The notes beneath the pieces are model-generated. The model saw only the letters and a list, made by a program, of their open reading frames with translations, was not told where the DNA came from and did no database searches. Positions 1-7,340 of a stretch of 64,000 nucleotides of DNA are shown in pieces; the first letter of the stretch is position 1, and each line of letters opens with the position of its first letter. The DNA is from JBAZOO01 sp041648735. GTDB taxonomy: Bacteria; Verrucomicrobiota; Lentisphaeria; Oligosphaerales; CAITYL01. Both the position numbers and the translations under genes were made by a program. The stretch covers positions 51,786 through 115,785 of the forward strand of contig JBAZOO010000007.1 of the NCBI GenBank assembly GCA_041648735.1. Reading direction: 5' to 3'.

Positions 1-223
1 GCCGTCGGGGGTTCGGGGGTGGTTTCGGCGTCGTGTTTCATGGGGCCAGGCGGGGCGGCGGGGGCGGGAAATTGGCGAAATATAGACCGTGGCCGCCGGG
101 GCGTCGCCGGCCGGGGCGGCGGGGTTGACGGGCCGCCGGCCGGCGATAGGTTCAGGGGGAAGCGCCGCGATTTGGACAATAAAGCCTGCCAGGGTGCGTT
201 GGCATGGATGTGGAGAGACACCG
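1..223. other. left edge, no gene supported
   Basis: GC-rich sequence ahead of the ECF sigma gene. The open frames here have no plausible ribosome binding site and no family resemblance. It presumably holds the sigma gene promoter, but I cannot point to a convincing -35/-10 pair. Confidence 0.4.
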
Positions 224-808
224 ATGCATGAGCTGCCACAAAACGACCAGGCCTTGATTGCCGAGTATCTGGCGGGGCGGCCCGCGGCCTTCGACCAGTT
301 GTATGAGAAGTACCGGCTCCCATTGTACGGCTATTTGCACCGCCTGGCCAATGACCCGGCGGGGGTGGACGACCTGTTCCAGCAGACCTGGCTCAAGATT
401 TTGGAGGCATTGCCCCGCTACCGGGACGAGCAGCGCTTCGGGGCGTGGGCCTTCCGCATCGCCCACAACGCGGCCATGGATCGCTTCCGCCGGCGCGGCG
501 AGGAACACACCGAACTCACCGGGGAAGTCGTGGAGACGGTGGCCGACCCGGCCGGCGACACCCTTGGGCGGCTGGCCGAGGAGGAGCTGAAGCGGGGCGT
601 GGCCGCGGCCATCGAGCAGTTGGCGCCCGAACAGAAGGAAGTGCTCCTGCTCCGGCAGCAGGGGTTGGCATTCAAGGAAATCGCCGAGGTGCAACAGACC
701 GGCATCAACACCGTCCTGGGCCGCATGCATTACGCCGTCCGGCATCTCCGCCGGCGGCTGGCCGGATGGGACGACGAAGCCCGCACCGGCGGAAAGGAGT
801 CAGCATGA
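224..808 (+). CDS. ECF-family RNA polymerase sigma factor
   Basis: A 194-residue sigma-70 family protein of the extracytoplasmic function class, which directs RNA polymerase to a small regulon. Region 2 is seen around residues 25-90 (LYGYLHRLANDPAGVDDLFQ, then the WAFRIAHNAAMDRFRR segment). Region 4 is near the C-terminus (APEQKEVLLLRQQGLAFKEIA followed by an HTH). There is no region 1 or 3, as usual for ECF factors. The ATG at 224 is preferred over upstream in-frame starts because GGAGAG lies 6 bases before it and the family N-terminus fits. The stop overlaps the anti-sigma start (ATGA at 805-808), so the two are translationally coupled. The ECF subgroup and the signal sensed cannot be told from sequence. 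Confidence 0.92.
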   Translation: MHELPQNDQALIAEYLAGRPAAFDQLYEKYRLPLYGYLHRLANDPAGVDDLFQQTWLKILEALPRYRDEQRFGAWAFRIAHNAAMDRFRRRGEEHTELTGEVVETVADPAGDTLGRLAEEELKRGVAAAIEQLAPEQKEVLLLRQQGLAFKEIAEVQQTGINTVLGRMHYAVRHLRRRLAGWDDEARTGGKESA

Positions 809-1263
809 ACTGCCATGATGTCCAACAGGAATTGCTCCGCGACGGTGGCTGGGTTTCCCCCGAGATGGAGAAACACCTGGCGGCCTGTGGCGAATGCCGC
901 GGCTTCAAGCGCGTGCTGCACCTGGCCGAACTGCCGCCCGGCCGGGCGGCGGTGCCGGCACCACCGGCGGCGGTGGACGCGGCCATCCGGGCGGCGGCGC
1001 GGCGGCCACGCCCCGGCCTCTGGCTGCGGCTGGCGGCGGCGGCCGTGCTGGTGCTGGGGCTGACCCTCGTGGTGCACCGCTGGCACTGGCGTCCGGGCGC
1101 CGGCACGGATGCCGTGCCGGATCCCGGCCCGGCTCTGGCCGCCAACCATGAGGCCCGCTGGACGGCGGCCCACCGGCTGGTGATCCCCATCGCCTTGGAA
1201 GACGCCGTGATCAATGCGGAACTGTCGCTCTCCCTCTATGAAGCTGTCGCCTGTGCCGAGTGA
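805..1263 (+). CDS. membrane anti-sigma factor with zinc-binding N-terminus
   Basis: A 152-residue protein overlapping the sigma gene by four bases. The N-terminus carries H24-x3-C28-x2-C31 (HLAACGEC), the zinc-binding anti-sigma (ZAS/zf-HC2) signature that holds the cognate sigma factor. A single hydrophobic segment follows at about residues 72-90 (LWLRLAAAAVLVLGLTLVV), then a short C-terminal part of about 60 residues that would lie outside the cytoplasmic membrane. Family knowledge and the overlap support the role: it sequesters the ECF factor until a signal triggers release or proteolysis. The distal part is short and has no recognisable sensor fold. Confidence 0.85.
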   Translation: MNCHDVQQELLRDGGWVSPEMEKHLAACGECRGFKRVLHLAELPPGRAAVPAPPAAVDAAIRAAARRPRPGLWLRLAAAAVLVLGLTLVVHRWHWRPGAGTDAVPDPGPALAANHEARWTAAHRLVIPIALEDAVINAELSLSLYEAVACAE

Positions 1264-1303
1264 TCGAGGACGAGTCCCCCCACAACCGGAAAGGAATGCA
1301 CCC

Positions 1304-1972
1304 ATGAAAATCAAACTGCACAACCCGCTGCCGGCACTGCCGGCGATCCTTGTCCTGGCCAGTGGCCTGGCAATGGCCCAAGGCGAGGCCACCCCGCCGC
1401 CGCCCGCGGACGAACCGGCTGGCCGCCCGCGCCTGGAGCGGCACGGCGAACGGGGCGGCGAAATGATGATCGAACGGCTCCGCGAACGCCTGGAGAAGGA
1501 GAACCCGCAGCTCTGGAAGGAGCTGATGGAACTGCGGGCGAAGGATCCGCAGGCGTTCCGCGAGAGGGTCCGCGCGCTGGTCCACGCCCGGATTGCGGAG
1601 GGGCCGGCAGGCGCGATGATCGCGGAAATCCGGCTTGTCCATGAACTGGCGCGCAAGGTTGCCGCCGCGCCGGAAGGGGAGGCAAAGGAGGCGTTGAAGG
1701 CGGAGCTGCGTGCCGCCGTGGAGAAGGCGCACGACAAGCAGCTTGGGATTCGGGCGGAACGGCTGAAGGATCTGGAAGAGCGGCTGGCCAAGGCCAAGGC
1801 GGAGCTGGCCAAGGCCAAGGCGGGCCGTGCCGAGCGGATCCAGAAGAGCTATGAGGAACTGCTGGCCAACCCGCCCCCGGAACCGCCGCGGCGGCGGATG
1901 GGTCCGCTCCGGCGCGAGGGCGGCGACCGGCCCCGCGAAGGGCGGCGGCCCGAGGCGCCCCAGTGGCCATAA
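1304..1972 (+). CDS. exported charged coiled-coil protein
   Basis: A 222-residue protein beginning with a signal peptide (MKIKLHNPLPALPAILVLASG, probable cleavage after AMA). The rest is almost entirely charged helix, with LRERLEKENPQLWKELMELR and a duplicated AKAELAKAKA stretch, then a Pro/Arg-rich tail. GGAAAGGAA at 1288-1296 precedes the ATG. It lies 40 bp after the anti-sigma gene and is probably in the same operon. Length, export and helical content recall CpxP/Spy or zinc-resistance-type periplasmic proteins, but the LTxxQ motifs of that family are not evident, so I leave the function open. It may be a target of, or a sensor for, the ECF pair. Confidence 0.75.
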   Translation: MKIKLHNPLPALPAILVLASGLAMAQGEATPPPPADEPAGRPRLERHGERGGEMMIERLRERLEKENPQLWKELMELRAKDPQAFRERVRALVHARIAEGPAGAMIAEIRLVHELARKVAAAPEGEAKEALKAELRAAVEKAHDKQLGIRAERLKDLEERLAKAKAELAKAKAGRAERIQKSYEELLANPPPEPPRRRMGPLRREGGDRPREGRRPEAPQWP

Positions 1973-1985
1973 GCCCGCATGGGCT

Positions 1986-1996
1986 GCGGAGTCCGC
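1986..1996. repeat. GCGGAGTCCGC 11-mer, one of at least eight copies
   Basis: Near-palindrome (arms GCGGA/TCCGC around one base). Identical or reverse-complement copies occur at 17150-17160, 19221-19231, 23233-23243, 26725-26735, 29515-29525, 56847-56857 and 61429-61439. Four are between genes and four inside genes, where they encode different residues in different frames, so protein sequence does not explain them. Confidence 0.7.
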
Positions 1997-1999
1997 GGG

Positions 2000-2044
2000 A
2001 AAACCGGCGCGCGGCCGGGGGCAGGCGTCCCCGGCCGCGGTTTT
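2000..2044 (+). terminator. intrinsic terminator after the sigma operon
   Basis: AAAACC at 2000-2005 and GCGGCCGGGG at 2011-2020 pair with CCCCGGCCGC at 2029-2038 and GGTTTT at 2039-2044, with a small bulge and an 8-base loop. It begins 28 bp after the preceding stop and ends in a T-run. Confidence 0.6.
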
Positions 2045-2058
2045 CGTGGCGCGTGGCC

Positions 2059-2088
2059 TTGACAAACGCCGGCGGGGTTTGATGGTAC
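2059..2088 (+). promoter_or_regulatory. putative promoter of the FmdB-like gene
   Basis: TTGACA at 2059-2064, an 18-bp spacer, then TGGTAC at 2083-2088, 32 bp before the start codon. The -35 is perfect and the -10 is weak. Confidence 0.45.
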
Positions 2089-2119
2089 GAGCCCGCCCCT
2101 GAAACGGAGAATTGTGTCC

Positions 2120-2371
2120 ATGCCGATTTACGAATACCGGTGCGCCGCCTGCGGCCACGAGTTTGAAAAGTTGATCATGCGGCCGGCGGATCTGCCGGAG
2201 CGCTGCCCGGCCTGTGGCGCGGCGACGTTGCGCAAGCAATGGTCGGCGTTTGCGGCCAAGGTTGCGCCCGCCGGCGCTGGCGGCTGCAAGCTGGCGGAAA
2301 GCTGTCCGGCGGCGGGCGCGGCCCGGAACGGTGGCGGTGGCTGCTGCGGCGGCCTGTGTCACGGGCATTGA
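2120..2371 (+). CDS. FmdB-family zinc ribbon protein
   Basis: An 83-residue protein starting MPIYEYRCAACGHEFE, the signature N-terminus of the FmdB/CxxC_CxxC_SSSS family. Zinc ligands C8-x2-C11 and C29-x2-C32 (RCPACGAATLRKQW) are present. The C-terminus is a Gly/Cys-rich tail (GGGGCCGGLCHGH) that could bind metal. The ATG at 2120 is preferred to the GTG two codons upstream because it matches the family start. FmdB proteins are proposed regulators, but the biochemical role is unsettled. It stands alone between a terminator and the repeat-rich gap. Confidence 0.85.
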   Translation: MPIYEYRCAACGHEFEKLIMRPADLPERCPACGAATLRKQWSAFAAKVAPAGAGGCKLAESCPAAGAARNGGGGCCGGLCHGH

Positions 2372-2512
2372 CGCCGCCCCAGCCCCGGCGGCGGCTGGCG
2401 CGGCGCCATCGTCCGCTCCAGCGCGGACAATTCCGATGCCATCGCCCTGTCGGAACCGGAGCGCAACAGCCTGTGGCTGGAGCTGATGCCGCGATTGATT
2501 GATGCCCCTCCC

Positions 2513-2631
2513 CGTTGGTGTCCAGCCTTCAGGCTGTGGCTCCGCCCGTTGGTGTCCAGCCTTCAGGCTGTGGTTGTTCCGGTCCGCGGGCTGAAGCCTG
2601 TACACCAACTGCCGGTCCGCGGGCTGAACTA
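2513..2631. repeat. cluster of interspersed palindromic repeats
   Basis: A 27-bp unit (TTGGTGTCCAGCCTTCAGGC in its core) occurs at 2513-2539 and 2547-2573. An inverted, slightly diverged copy lies at 2585-2609 and a truncated one ends near 2629. Each unit contains the small palindrome CAGCCTTCAGGCTG, so transcripts would fold. No protein-coding signal. Confidence 0.8.
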
Positions 2632-2638
2632 AAAAAAC

Positions 2639-2710
2639 GGCTCTTCCGGGGTTTGTGTGGGTTGACGTCCAAGTTCGGGGCGCAAACATGGCTTGCTTGT
2701 CCCAGGCCCC
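2639..2710. mobile_element. solo ISL3-type terminal repeat (relic)
   Basis: GGCTCTTCCGGGGTTTGTGT and the four bases after it at 2639-2662 match the right terminal repeat of the 412-bp element at 44261-44672 (reverse complement of 44649-44672). A diverged patch follows (CAAACATGGCTTGCTTGTCC versus GCAACATGCTTGTCC in the longer copies). It abuts an A-run, as do the outer ends of the composite element downstream. No matching second end is seen, so this is a truncated copy. Confidence 0.6.
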
Positions 2711-2723
2711 GGGGCATCCGCCC

Positions 2724-3008
2724 CATAAGCGCTAAGATAAGAATACTGACTGGCTGCTTCGCGAAGGCGAAGCGTTTTCCCCCTGGGGGTACGTTGTTCC
2801 GCAAGCATGAGAGCAGGGGCCGGTGTCTTTGGCGAGAGGAATCGTTCATGCTGCATCTTATCCAGTCAGCGCTCAATCCGTCAATACCGCTTCAGCAATG
2901 CATTGAAGGTTGGAGAGAGATCTCAAAATCGCTTCGCGAACCGCCGCGAAAGCGAGAACTCCAAGTTGAAAACCTGAAAAATGAGCCACTCTTATCTTGG
3001 CGCTTATG
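2724..3008. mobile_element. 285-bp MITE with terminal inverted repeats and 11-bp target duplication
   Basis: Terminal inverted repeats CATAAGCGCYAAGATAAGAR are at 2724-2743 and, inverted, at 2989-3008. The unit is flanked by GGCATCCGCCC at 2713-2723 and again at 3009-3019, an 11-bp direct repeat. The flanking sequence has the form GGG-N6-CCC, the target type known for IS231-like members of the IS4 family, which make 10-12 bp duplications. No transposase is encoded; a 90-codon open frame inside has no family resemblance. The structure is seen directly; the IS4/IS231 link is inference. Confidence 0.75.
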
Positions 3009-3020
3009 GGCATCCGCCCC

Positions 3021-3196
3021 AGGGCTATCACCCCCGCCCCCACCCGGAACCATTGCGGCAGGCAGTCCAACCGACACGTTTGTCCACGTCCCCCTTGGCC
3101 GCGGCATTGTCCCTTGACGGACGCGGATTATGTTATCCGCCACATCTTGCCGCCGGGCGCCCCCCGCCGGCGCGCCCCGGGAACCTCTGCCCTGCC
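3021..3196 (+). promoter_or_regulatory. leader of the L,D-transpeptidase gene
   Basis: No gene here. A weak promoter can be drawn: TTGTCC at 3107-3112, an 18-bp spacer and TGTTAT at 3131-3136, about 60 bp before the start codon. Confidence 0.3.
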
Positions 3197-4156
3197 ATGT
3201 ACTGGTACATCAAATATCCGCTGCTGATGCTGCTTGGCGCCCTGCTGGCCACCGTTGGCTGGTGGGCGCTGCATCGCGTCGGCACCCGCCAAGGCGGGGC
3301 GGCCACGCCGCCGCCAGCGGCGGCCCAGGTCCAAGGGGCGCGGCCGCCGGCACCGCCGGTGGCGACGCCCCCGGCCGTGGCGCCGGCGGAAGCCGCCCGC
3401 CAGGCGGCCTTGGAGCGGCTGGCGCGGCAGCTTGCGGCGGCGGAAGGCTTCCTGGGGCAGGGGCAGTGGCTCCAAGCCCGGGCCGCCGCCACCGCCGTCC
3501 TGGCGGCCCCGGAGGTCACCGCCTACGATCCCTTCTGGCACCGGGCCGCGGGCATCCTGACCCGGGCCAACCTGAGCCTCTTCAATTCCGACCTGCCAAT
3601 GCCGGAGAAGATCCGGATTACCGTCAAGTCGGGCGACACGCTCATCGGCCTGGCGCGGCGCCACCAGACGACCGTGGCCGCCCTCGAGCGGCAGAACAAG
3701 CTGGACACGGCGCGGACCACCATCTATCCGGGAATGGTGCTGCACGTCATGCCGCCGCAATTCGCCATCACCGTGCTGAAGAACCGCTTCGTCCTGCTCC
3801 TGCACAATGGCGAGGCCCTCTTCGCCTATTGGCGGGTCGGCATTGGCCGGCAGAACCGCACCCCGGTCGGGAGCTTCGTGGTCAACAGCCGCCTCCAGGA
3901 GCCGGTCTGGACGCCGCCGGGGCAGGTCATCCCCTACGGCGACCCGCGCAACGTCCTCGGCACCCATTGGCTCGGGCTGGCGCCGGCGGCCGGGACGGAT
4001 CCCGCCCTCAAGGGGTTCGGCATCCACGGCACCTGGGAGCCCGATTCCATCGGCACCGCCGCCAGCGAGGGGTGCGTGCGGATGCGCAACGCCGACATCG
4101 CCGCCCTCTTCGCCATGATCCCCAACGGAACCCCAGTGACCATCAGGGACGAATAA
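3197..4156 (+). CDS. LysM-YkuD L,D-transpeptidase
   Basis: A 319-residue membrane-anchored envelope enzyme. A hydrophobic N-terminal segment (residues 3-25) and an Ala/Pro-rich linker precede a LysM peptidoglycan-binding domain at about 139-183 (VKSGDTLIGLARRHQTT). A YkuD domain occupies about 190-318. The catalytic signature is complete: H277 in GFGIHGTW, and S-E-G-C293-V-R-M with the nucleophilic Cys. Such enzymes make 3-3 peptide crosslinks in peptidoglycan or attach proteins to it. The ATG at 3197 is chosen because it directly begins the membrane segment; upstream in-frame starts would run through the MITE. It ends 3 bp before accA, so the two may be cotranscribed. Confidence 0.9.
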   Translation: MYWYIKYPLLMLLGALLATVGWWALHRVGTRQGGAATPPPAAAQVQGARPPAPPVATPPAVAPAEAARQAALERLARQLAAAEGFLGQGQWLQARAAATAVLAAPEVTAYDPFWHRAAGILTRANLSLFNSDLPMPEKIRITVKSGDTLIGLARRHQTTVAALERQNKLDTARTTIYPGMVLHVMPPQFAITVLKNRFVLLLHNGEALFAYWRVGIGRQNRTPVGSFVVNSRLQEPVWTPPGQVIPYGDPRNVLGTHWLGLAPAAGTDPALKGFGIHGTWEPDSIGTAASEGCVRMRNADIAALFAMIPNGTPVTIRDE

Positions 4157-4159
4157 CGC

Positions 4160-5128
4160 ATGCCCGTCATCCTTGAATTCGAAAAGCCCTTGTACGAGCT
4201 GGAAGAGAAAGTCCGGCAACTGCGCGAGTTCAGCAAGACCAACCACGTGGACGTGGACAACGGCGTCCGCCTGATGGAGGAGCGGATCGCCGCGACCCGC
4301 CAGAAGGTCTTTGCCGAACTCAGCGCCTGGCAGCGGATCCAGTTGGCGCGCCATCCGGAGCGGCCGTTCCCGCGGGACTACGCCAACCGGCTCTTCACCG
4401 ATTTCCTGGAGCTGCATGGCGACCGGCGGTTCGCCGACGACCATGCGATCATCGGCGGCTTCGCCAAGCTTGACGGGGCGCCGGTGATGTTCATCGGTTC
4501 GCAGAAGGGGCGCAACCTCAAGGAGAACGTCAAGTGCCGCTTTGGCTGCGCGAACCCGGAGGGGTACCGCAAAGCCTTGCGCCTCATGCAATTGGCTGAC
4601 AAGGCCGGCGTCCCCATCGTGATCTTCATCGACACGCCGGGGGCCTATCCGGGCGTCGGTGGCGAGGAACGGCACGTGGCCGAGGCCATCGCCGTGAACC
4701 TGCGGGAAATGTTCACCTTCGGCGTGCCCGTGGTCTGCGTCGTGACTGGCGAGGGGGGCAGCGGCGGCGCCCTCGGCATTGGCGTCGGCAACCGGGTGCT
4801 GATCCTGGAATACTCCTATTATTCGGTGATCACGCCGGAAGGCTGCGCCGCCATCCTCTGGCGCGACCCCTCGGCCGCGCCGCAGGCCGCGGAGGCGCTG
4901 AAGCTGACGGGGCCGGATTTGCTCAAGCACGGGATTGTTGACGCCGTCGTGCCCGAACCGCTCGGCGGCGCCCATCGCGCCCCCGACGAGGCGGCGAAGC
5001 TGCTGGGCGAGGCGGTGCGCGCCCAGTTGGCGGAACTGCGGAAACTGACTCCGGACCAGCTCCGCGAACAGCGCTACGGGCGTTTCCGCAAGCTCGGGGT
5101 GTTCGAAGAAACTGGAGCGGCGGTTTGA
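4160..5128 (+). CDS. accA: acetyl-CoA carboxylase carboxyltransferase alpha subunit
   Basis: A 322-residue cytoplasmic protein, close to the usual ~320. It is the alpha half of the carboxyltransferase that transfers CO2 from carboxybiotin to acetyl-CoA in fatty acid synthesis. Family segments include the N-terminal FEKPLYELEEKVRQLREFS, the central QKGRNLKENVKCRFGCANPE and IFIDTPGAYPGVGGEERHVA, and the oxyanion-hole region TGEGGSGGALGIGVGNRVLI. The beta subunit (accD) is not in this window. The stop overlaps the next start by one base (TGATG at 5126-5130). Confidence 0.97.
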   Translation: MPVILEFEKPLYELEEKVRQLREFSKTNHVDVDNGVRLMEERIAATRQKVFAELSAWQRIQLARHPERPFPRDYANRLFTDFLELHGDRRFADDHAIIGGFAKLDGAPVMFIGSQKGRNLKENVKCRFGCANPEGYRKALRLMQLADKAGVPIVIFIDTPGAYPGVGGEERHVAEAIAVNLREMFTFGVPVVCVVTGEGGSGGALGIGVGNRVLILEYSYYSVITPEGCAAILWRDPSAAPQAAEALKLTGPDLLKHGIVDAVVPEPLGGAHRAPDEAAKLLGEAVRAQLAELRKLTPDQLREQRYGRFRKLGVFEETGAAV

Positions 5129-5625
5129 TGCCAACCCCCATCCTGCACAAGCTGCGCCCGGCCCGGCTGGCGGATGCCGAGGTTCTGGTCGGGCTGATCG
5201 CGCCGTATGTGGAATCCGGGCTGGTCCTGCCGCGGAGCGCGGCGGAGGTCCGGGAGCAGGCCGGCCAGTTCCTGGTGGCCGAAAACGGCACGGGCGCCAT
5301 CGTCGGCTGTGTCGCCCTGCGGGACTACGGCGCCGGCTTGGTGGAAATCCGCTCGCTGGCCGTGGCGCCGGCGTTCGGCAACCACGGGATCGGCAGCCAT
5401 CTGGTCGAAAGCGCCGTGGCCCTGGCCAAGGAACGGGGGGCGGCCCGGATTTTTGCGTTGACCATGCGGCCACACCTCTTCTGCCGCCTGGGGTTCCACG
5501 AAGTCGCCAAGGAGCGCTGGCTGCGCGAGTTCCCCCAAAAGGTCTGGAACGACTGCCGCTTCTGCCGGAAACGGGACCGCTGCGATGAAACCGCGGTGCT
5601 GCTGGCCGTGGCGGCGGCGGGGTAG
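5128..5625 (+). CDS. short N-acetylglutamate synthase (GNAT family)
   Basis: A 165-residue GNAT acetyltransferase. The acetyl-CoA binding core is visible (VEIRSLAVAPAFGNHGIGSHL, residues about 75-95). It ends with a Cys cluster followed by DETAVLLAVA (CRFCRKRDRCDETAV), typical of the short ArgA-type N-acetylglutamate synthases that begin arginine biosynthesis. The argB gene 109 bp downstream supports this. A TTG one codon upstream is possible; the ATG overlapping the accA stop is preferred. Substrate assignment is inferred from family and context. Confidence 0.8.
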   Translation: MPTPILHKLRPARLADAEVLVGLIAPYVESGLVLPRSAAEVREQAGQFLVAENGTGAIVGCVALRDYGAGLVEIRSLAVAPAFGNHGIGSHLVESAVALAKERGAARIFALTMRPHLFCRLGFHEVAKERWLREFPQKVWNDCRFCRKRDRCDETAVLLAVAAAG

Positions 5626-5674
5626 GGCGCCGGCGGCGGGGCGGGATGCAGTTTCGCCGGGAGCGGCCGCGTGC

Positions 5675-5680
5675 TACATT
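5675..5680 (+). promoter_or_regulatory. putative -10 (TACATT) for argB
   Basis: TACATT preceded by GC, 54 bp upstream of the argB start. The same GCTACATT appears before asnS. No clear -35. Confidence 0.35.
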
Positions 5681-5734
5681 CCATGGCATGGTTTCCACGG
5701 CCCGGGAAACGGCCGGGCGAGGGGAGTTCAGGAC

Positions 5735-6604
5735 ATGCAGCGACTCATCGAAAAAGCCGGCGTCCTCATCGAGGCGCTGCCCTACATCCAGCAGTTCCGG
5801 GACAGCATCGTCGTGGTCAAGGCCGGGGGCAGCTTCATGGAGGATGCCCAGGCCCTGCGCGGCGTGCTGCGCGACCTGGTCTTCATGGAATGCGCCGGGA
5901 TGCACCCGGTGCTGGTCCACGGCGGCGGCAAGGCGATCAACGCCCGGCTCAAGACGGAGAACGTCGAGACCCGCTTCATCAACGGCCTGCGCTACACCTG
6001 CGCGAAGACGATCCAGGTGGTGGACGAGGTGCTGCACAAGGTGGTCAACGCCGAGCTGGTCGCGATCATCAGCGAATTTGGCGGCAAGGCCCGCGCGGTC
6101 TCCGGCAAGAACGTGCTGCGGGCCGAGCGCCTCCAGGAAAAGGATGAAAAAGGCGCCGCCATTGACCTGGGGTTCGTCGGCCGGGTGGTGGCGGTCGACA
6201 CCGAGCAGCTCCAGTGGTTCACCCGGCGCGAGGAGATCCCGGTGGTCACGCCGCTGGCCTGCGACCTGGGGGGGCAGGTCTACAACATCAACGCCGACAT
6301 GGCCGCCTGCGTGATTGCCGCCGAACTGAAGGCCAAGAAGCTGGTCTTCCTCAGCGACGTGCCGGGGATCCTGCGCGACCCGAAGGATCCGGAGACGCTG
6401 ATCTCGACGATCCACCGCAGCGAGGTGGATGCCCTCATCGCCAATGGCGTCGTCTCCGGCGGGATGGTGCCCAAGCTGCGCAGCGCCGTCGAGGCGATCG
6501 CCGCCGGCTGCCAGAAGGTGCACCTGATTGATGGCCGGATCACCCATTCCCTGCTGCTGGAGATCTTCACGGACCAGGGGATCGGCACCCAGATCACGGC
6601 CTGA
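5735..6604 (+). CDS. argB: acetylglutamate kinase
   Basis: A 289-residue amino-acid kinase that phosphorylates N-acetylglutamate in arginine biosynthesis. Typical segments are seen: the nucleotide-binding VVVKAGGSFM (about residues 26-35), VLVHGGGKAIN (58-68), the substrate region NINADMAACVIAAELKA (about 187-203), and VSGGMVPKL near residue 245. Length is normal. GAGGGGAG at about 5719-5726 is the likely ribosome binding site. It converges with hisI on the opposite strand, 28 bp away. Confidence 0.96.
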   Translation: MQRLIEKAGVLIEALPYIQQFRDSIVVVKAGGSFMEDAQALRGVLRDLVFMECAGMHPVLVHGGGKAINARLKTENVETRFINGLRYTCAKTIQVVDEVLHKVVNAELVAIISEFGGKARAVSGKNVLRAERLQEKDEKGAAIDLGFVGRVVAVDTEQLQWFTRREEIPVVTPLACDLGGQVYNINADMAACVIAAELKAKKLVFLSDVPGILRDPKDPETLISTIHRSEVDALIANGVVSGGMVPKLRSAVEAIAAGCQKVHLIDGRITHSLLLEIFTDQGIGTQITA

Positions 6605-6632
6605 GCCCGGGGACGTGGCGCTTATGGGGCGT

Positions 6633-6998
6633 TCAGGGGGTGTCGGTGTCCACCAGCCGGCCGCCTTCGACGCGGCGGAAGAAGCAGCTCCGCCGGCCGG
6701 TGTGGCAGGCGGCGCCGCCGAGCTGTTCGACCTTGAAGAGCACGGCATCGGCGTCGCAGTCAACCCGGATTTCCTTGATTTTCTGGAAATGTCCGGAGGT
6801 GGCGCCTTTCACCCAGAGCTGGTTGCGGGAGCGGGACCAGTAGGTGGCGAGGCCGGTCGCCAGGGTTTTTTCCCAGGCTTCCCGGTTGAGGAACGCCTGC
6901 ATGAGCACCTCGCCGGTCCGCCAATCCTGGGCGATGGCGACCGCCAGTCCGCCGGGGATCTTGGAGAAGTCGAGGTCAGGGAATGGGCCGGCTTGCAT
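6633..6998 (-). CDS. hisI: phosphoribosyl-AMP cyclohydrolase
   Basis: A 121-residue single-domain HisI that opens the adenine ring of PR-AMP in histidine biosynthesis. Motifs: VAIAQDWRTGEVLMQAFLN, ATYWSRSRNQLWVKGATSGH and, for Mg/Zn binding, DCDADAVLF plus C-H-T-G-R-R-S-C-F. There is no C-terminal HisE domain, so the pyrophosphohydrolase must be encoded elsewhere. No other his gene is adjacent. A TATAGT box on this strand at 7121-7126 lies 123 bp upstream and may be its promoter. Confidence 0.95.
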   Translation of the reverse strand: MQAGPFPDLDFSKIPGGLAVAIAQDWRTGEVLMQAFLNREAWEKTLATGLATYWSRSRNQLWVKGATSGHFQKIKEIRVDCDADAVLFKVEQLGGAACHTGRRSCFFRRVEGGRLVDTDTP

Positions 6999-7221
6999 TT
7001 TGTATGGCTACACGTAAGGTGCCAGTGGCCAAAGACTGGCAGTGGACGGGCAAAAAAGGGCCTCCGCCGGCTGGGGGAGGGAGGAGGAGGGGGAACAGCC
7101 GACGGAGGCGGATGTGGGGTACTATAAGGCAGTCAGCTCATTTTGCAATGGCCTCCAATTGTTGCCGGAGGTTGTGGAGCAATTCCTGAGACCCGCGGAG
7201 GAAGCAACTGGTTCCCACACA

Positions 7222-7245
7222 GAATCGGAATCGGGATCGGAATCA
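7222..7245. repeat. hexamer tandem repeat (GAATCG)
   Basis: Four 6-bp units: GAATCG, GAATCG, GGATCG, GAATCA. A simple-sequence repeat between hisI and the SNF2 gene. Confidence 0.7.
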
Positions 7246-7304
7246 GCTCAAGCCATCTCCGCCGTCACTGGGGAAAGCCAGCCGCCGGCGCGGGGCGGAA
7301 CCGC

Positions 7305-7310
7305 TATAGT
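7305..7310 (+). promoter_or_regulatory. putative -10 (TATAGT) for the SNF2 gene
   Basis: CTATAGTATCC, 30 bp before the start codon. The same element in reverse lies before dus, pyrD and the OLD-like ATPase gene. Confidence 0.4.
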
Positions 7311-7340
7311 ATCCGGTTCACCTTTTATTCTGGACGATAC

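Larger units (their letters stand above)
6999..7340. other. divergent intergenic region hisI / SNF2
   Basis: A 342-bp gap. It holds a purine-rich tract at 7075-7100, TATAGT boxes facing left (7121-7126) and right (7305-7310), and a hexamer repeat at 7222-7245. No gene is supported. Confidence 0.5.

Noticed and set aside
2515..3117. 200-codon frame over the repeat-rich gap
   Set aside because: It crosses three distinct repeat elements and has no protein resemblance.
3128..6763. 1211-codon open frame antisense to the L,D-transpeptidase, accA and argB genes
   Set aside because: Shadow of high-GC genes: it covers several well-identified genes on the other strand and has no family resemblance.
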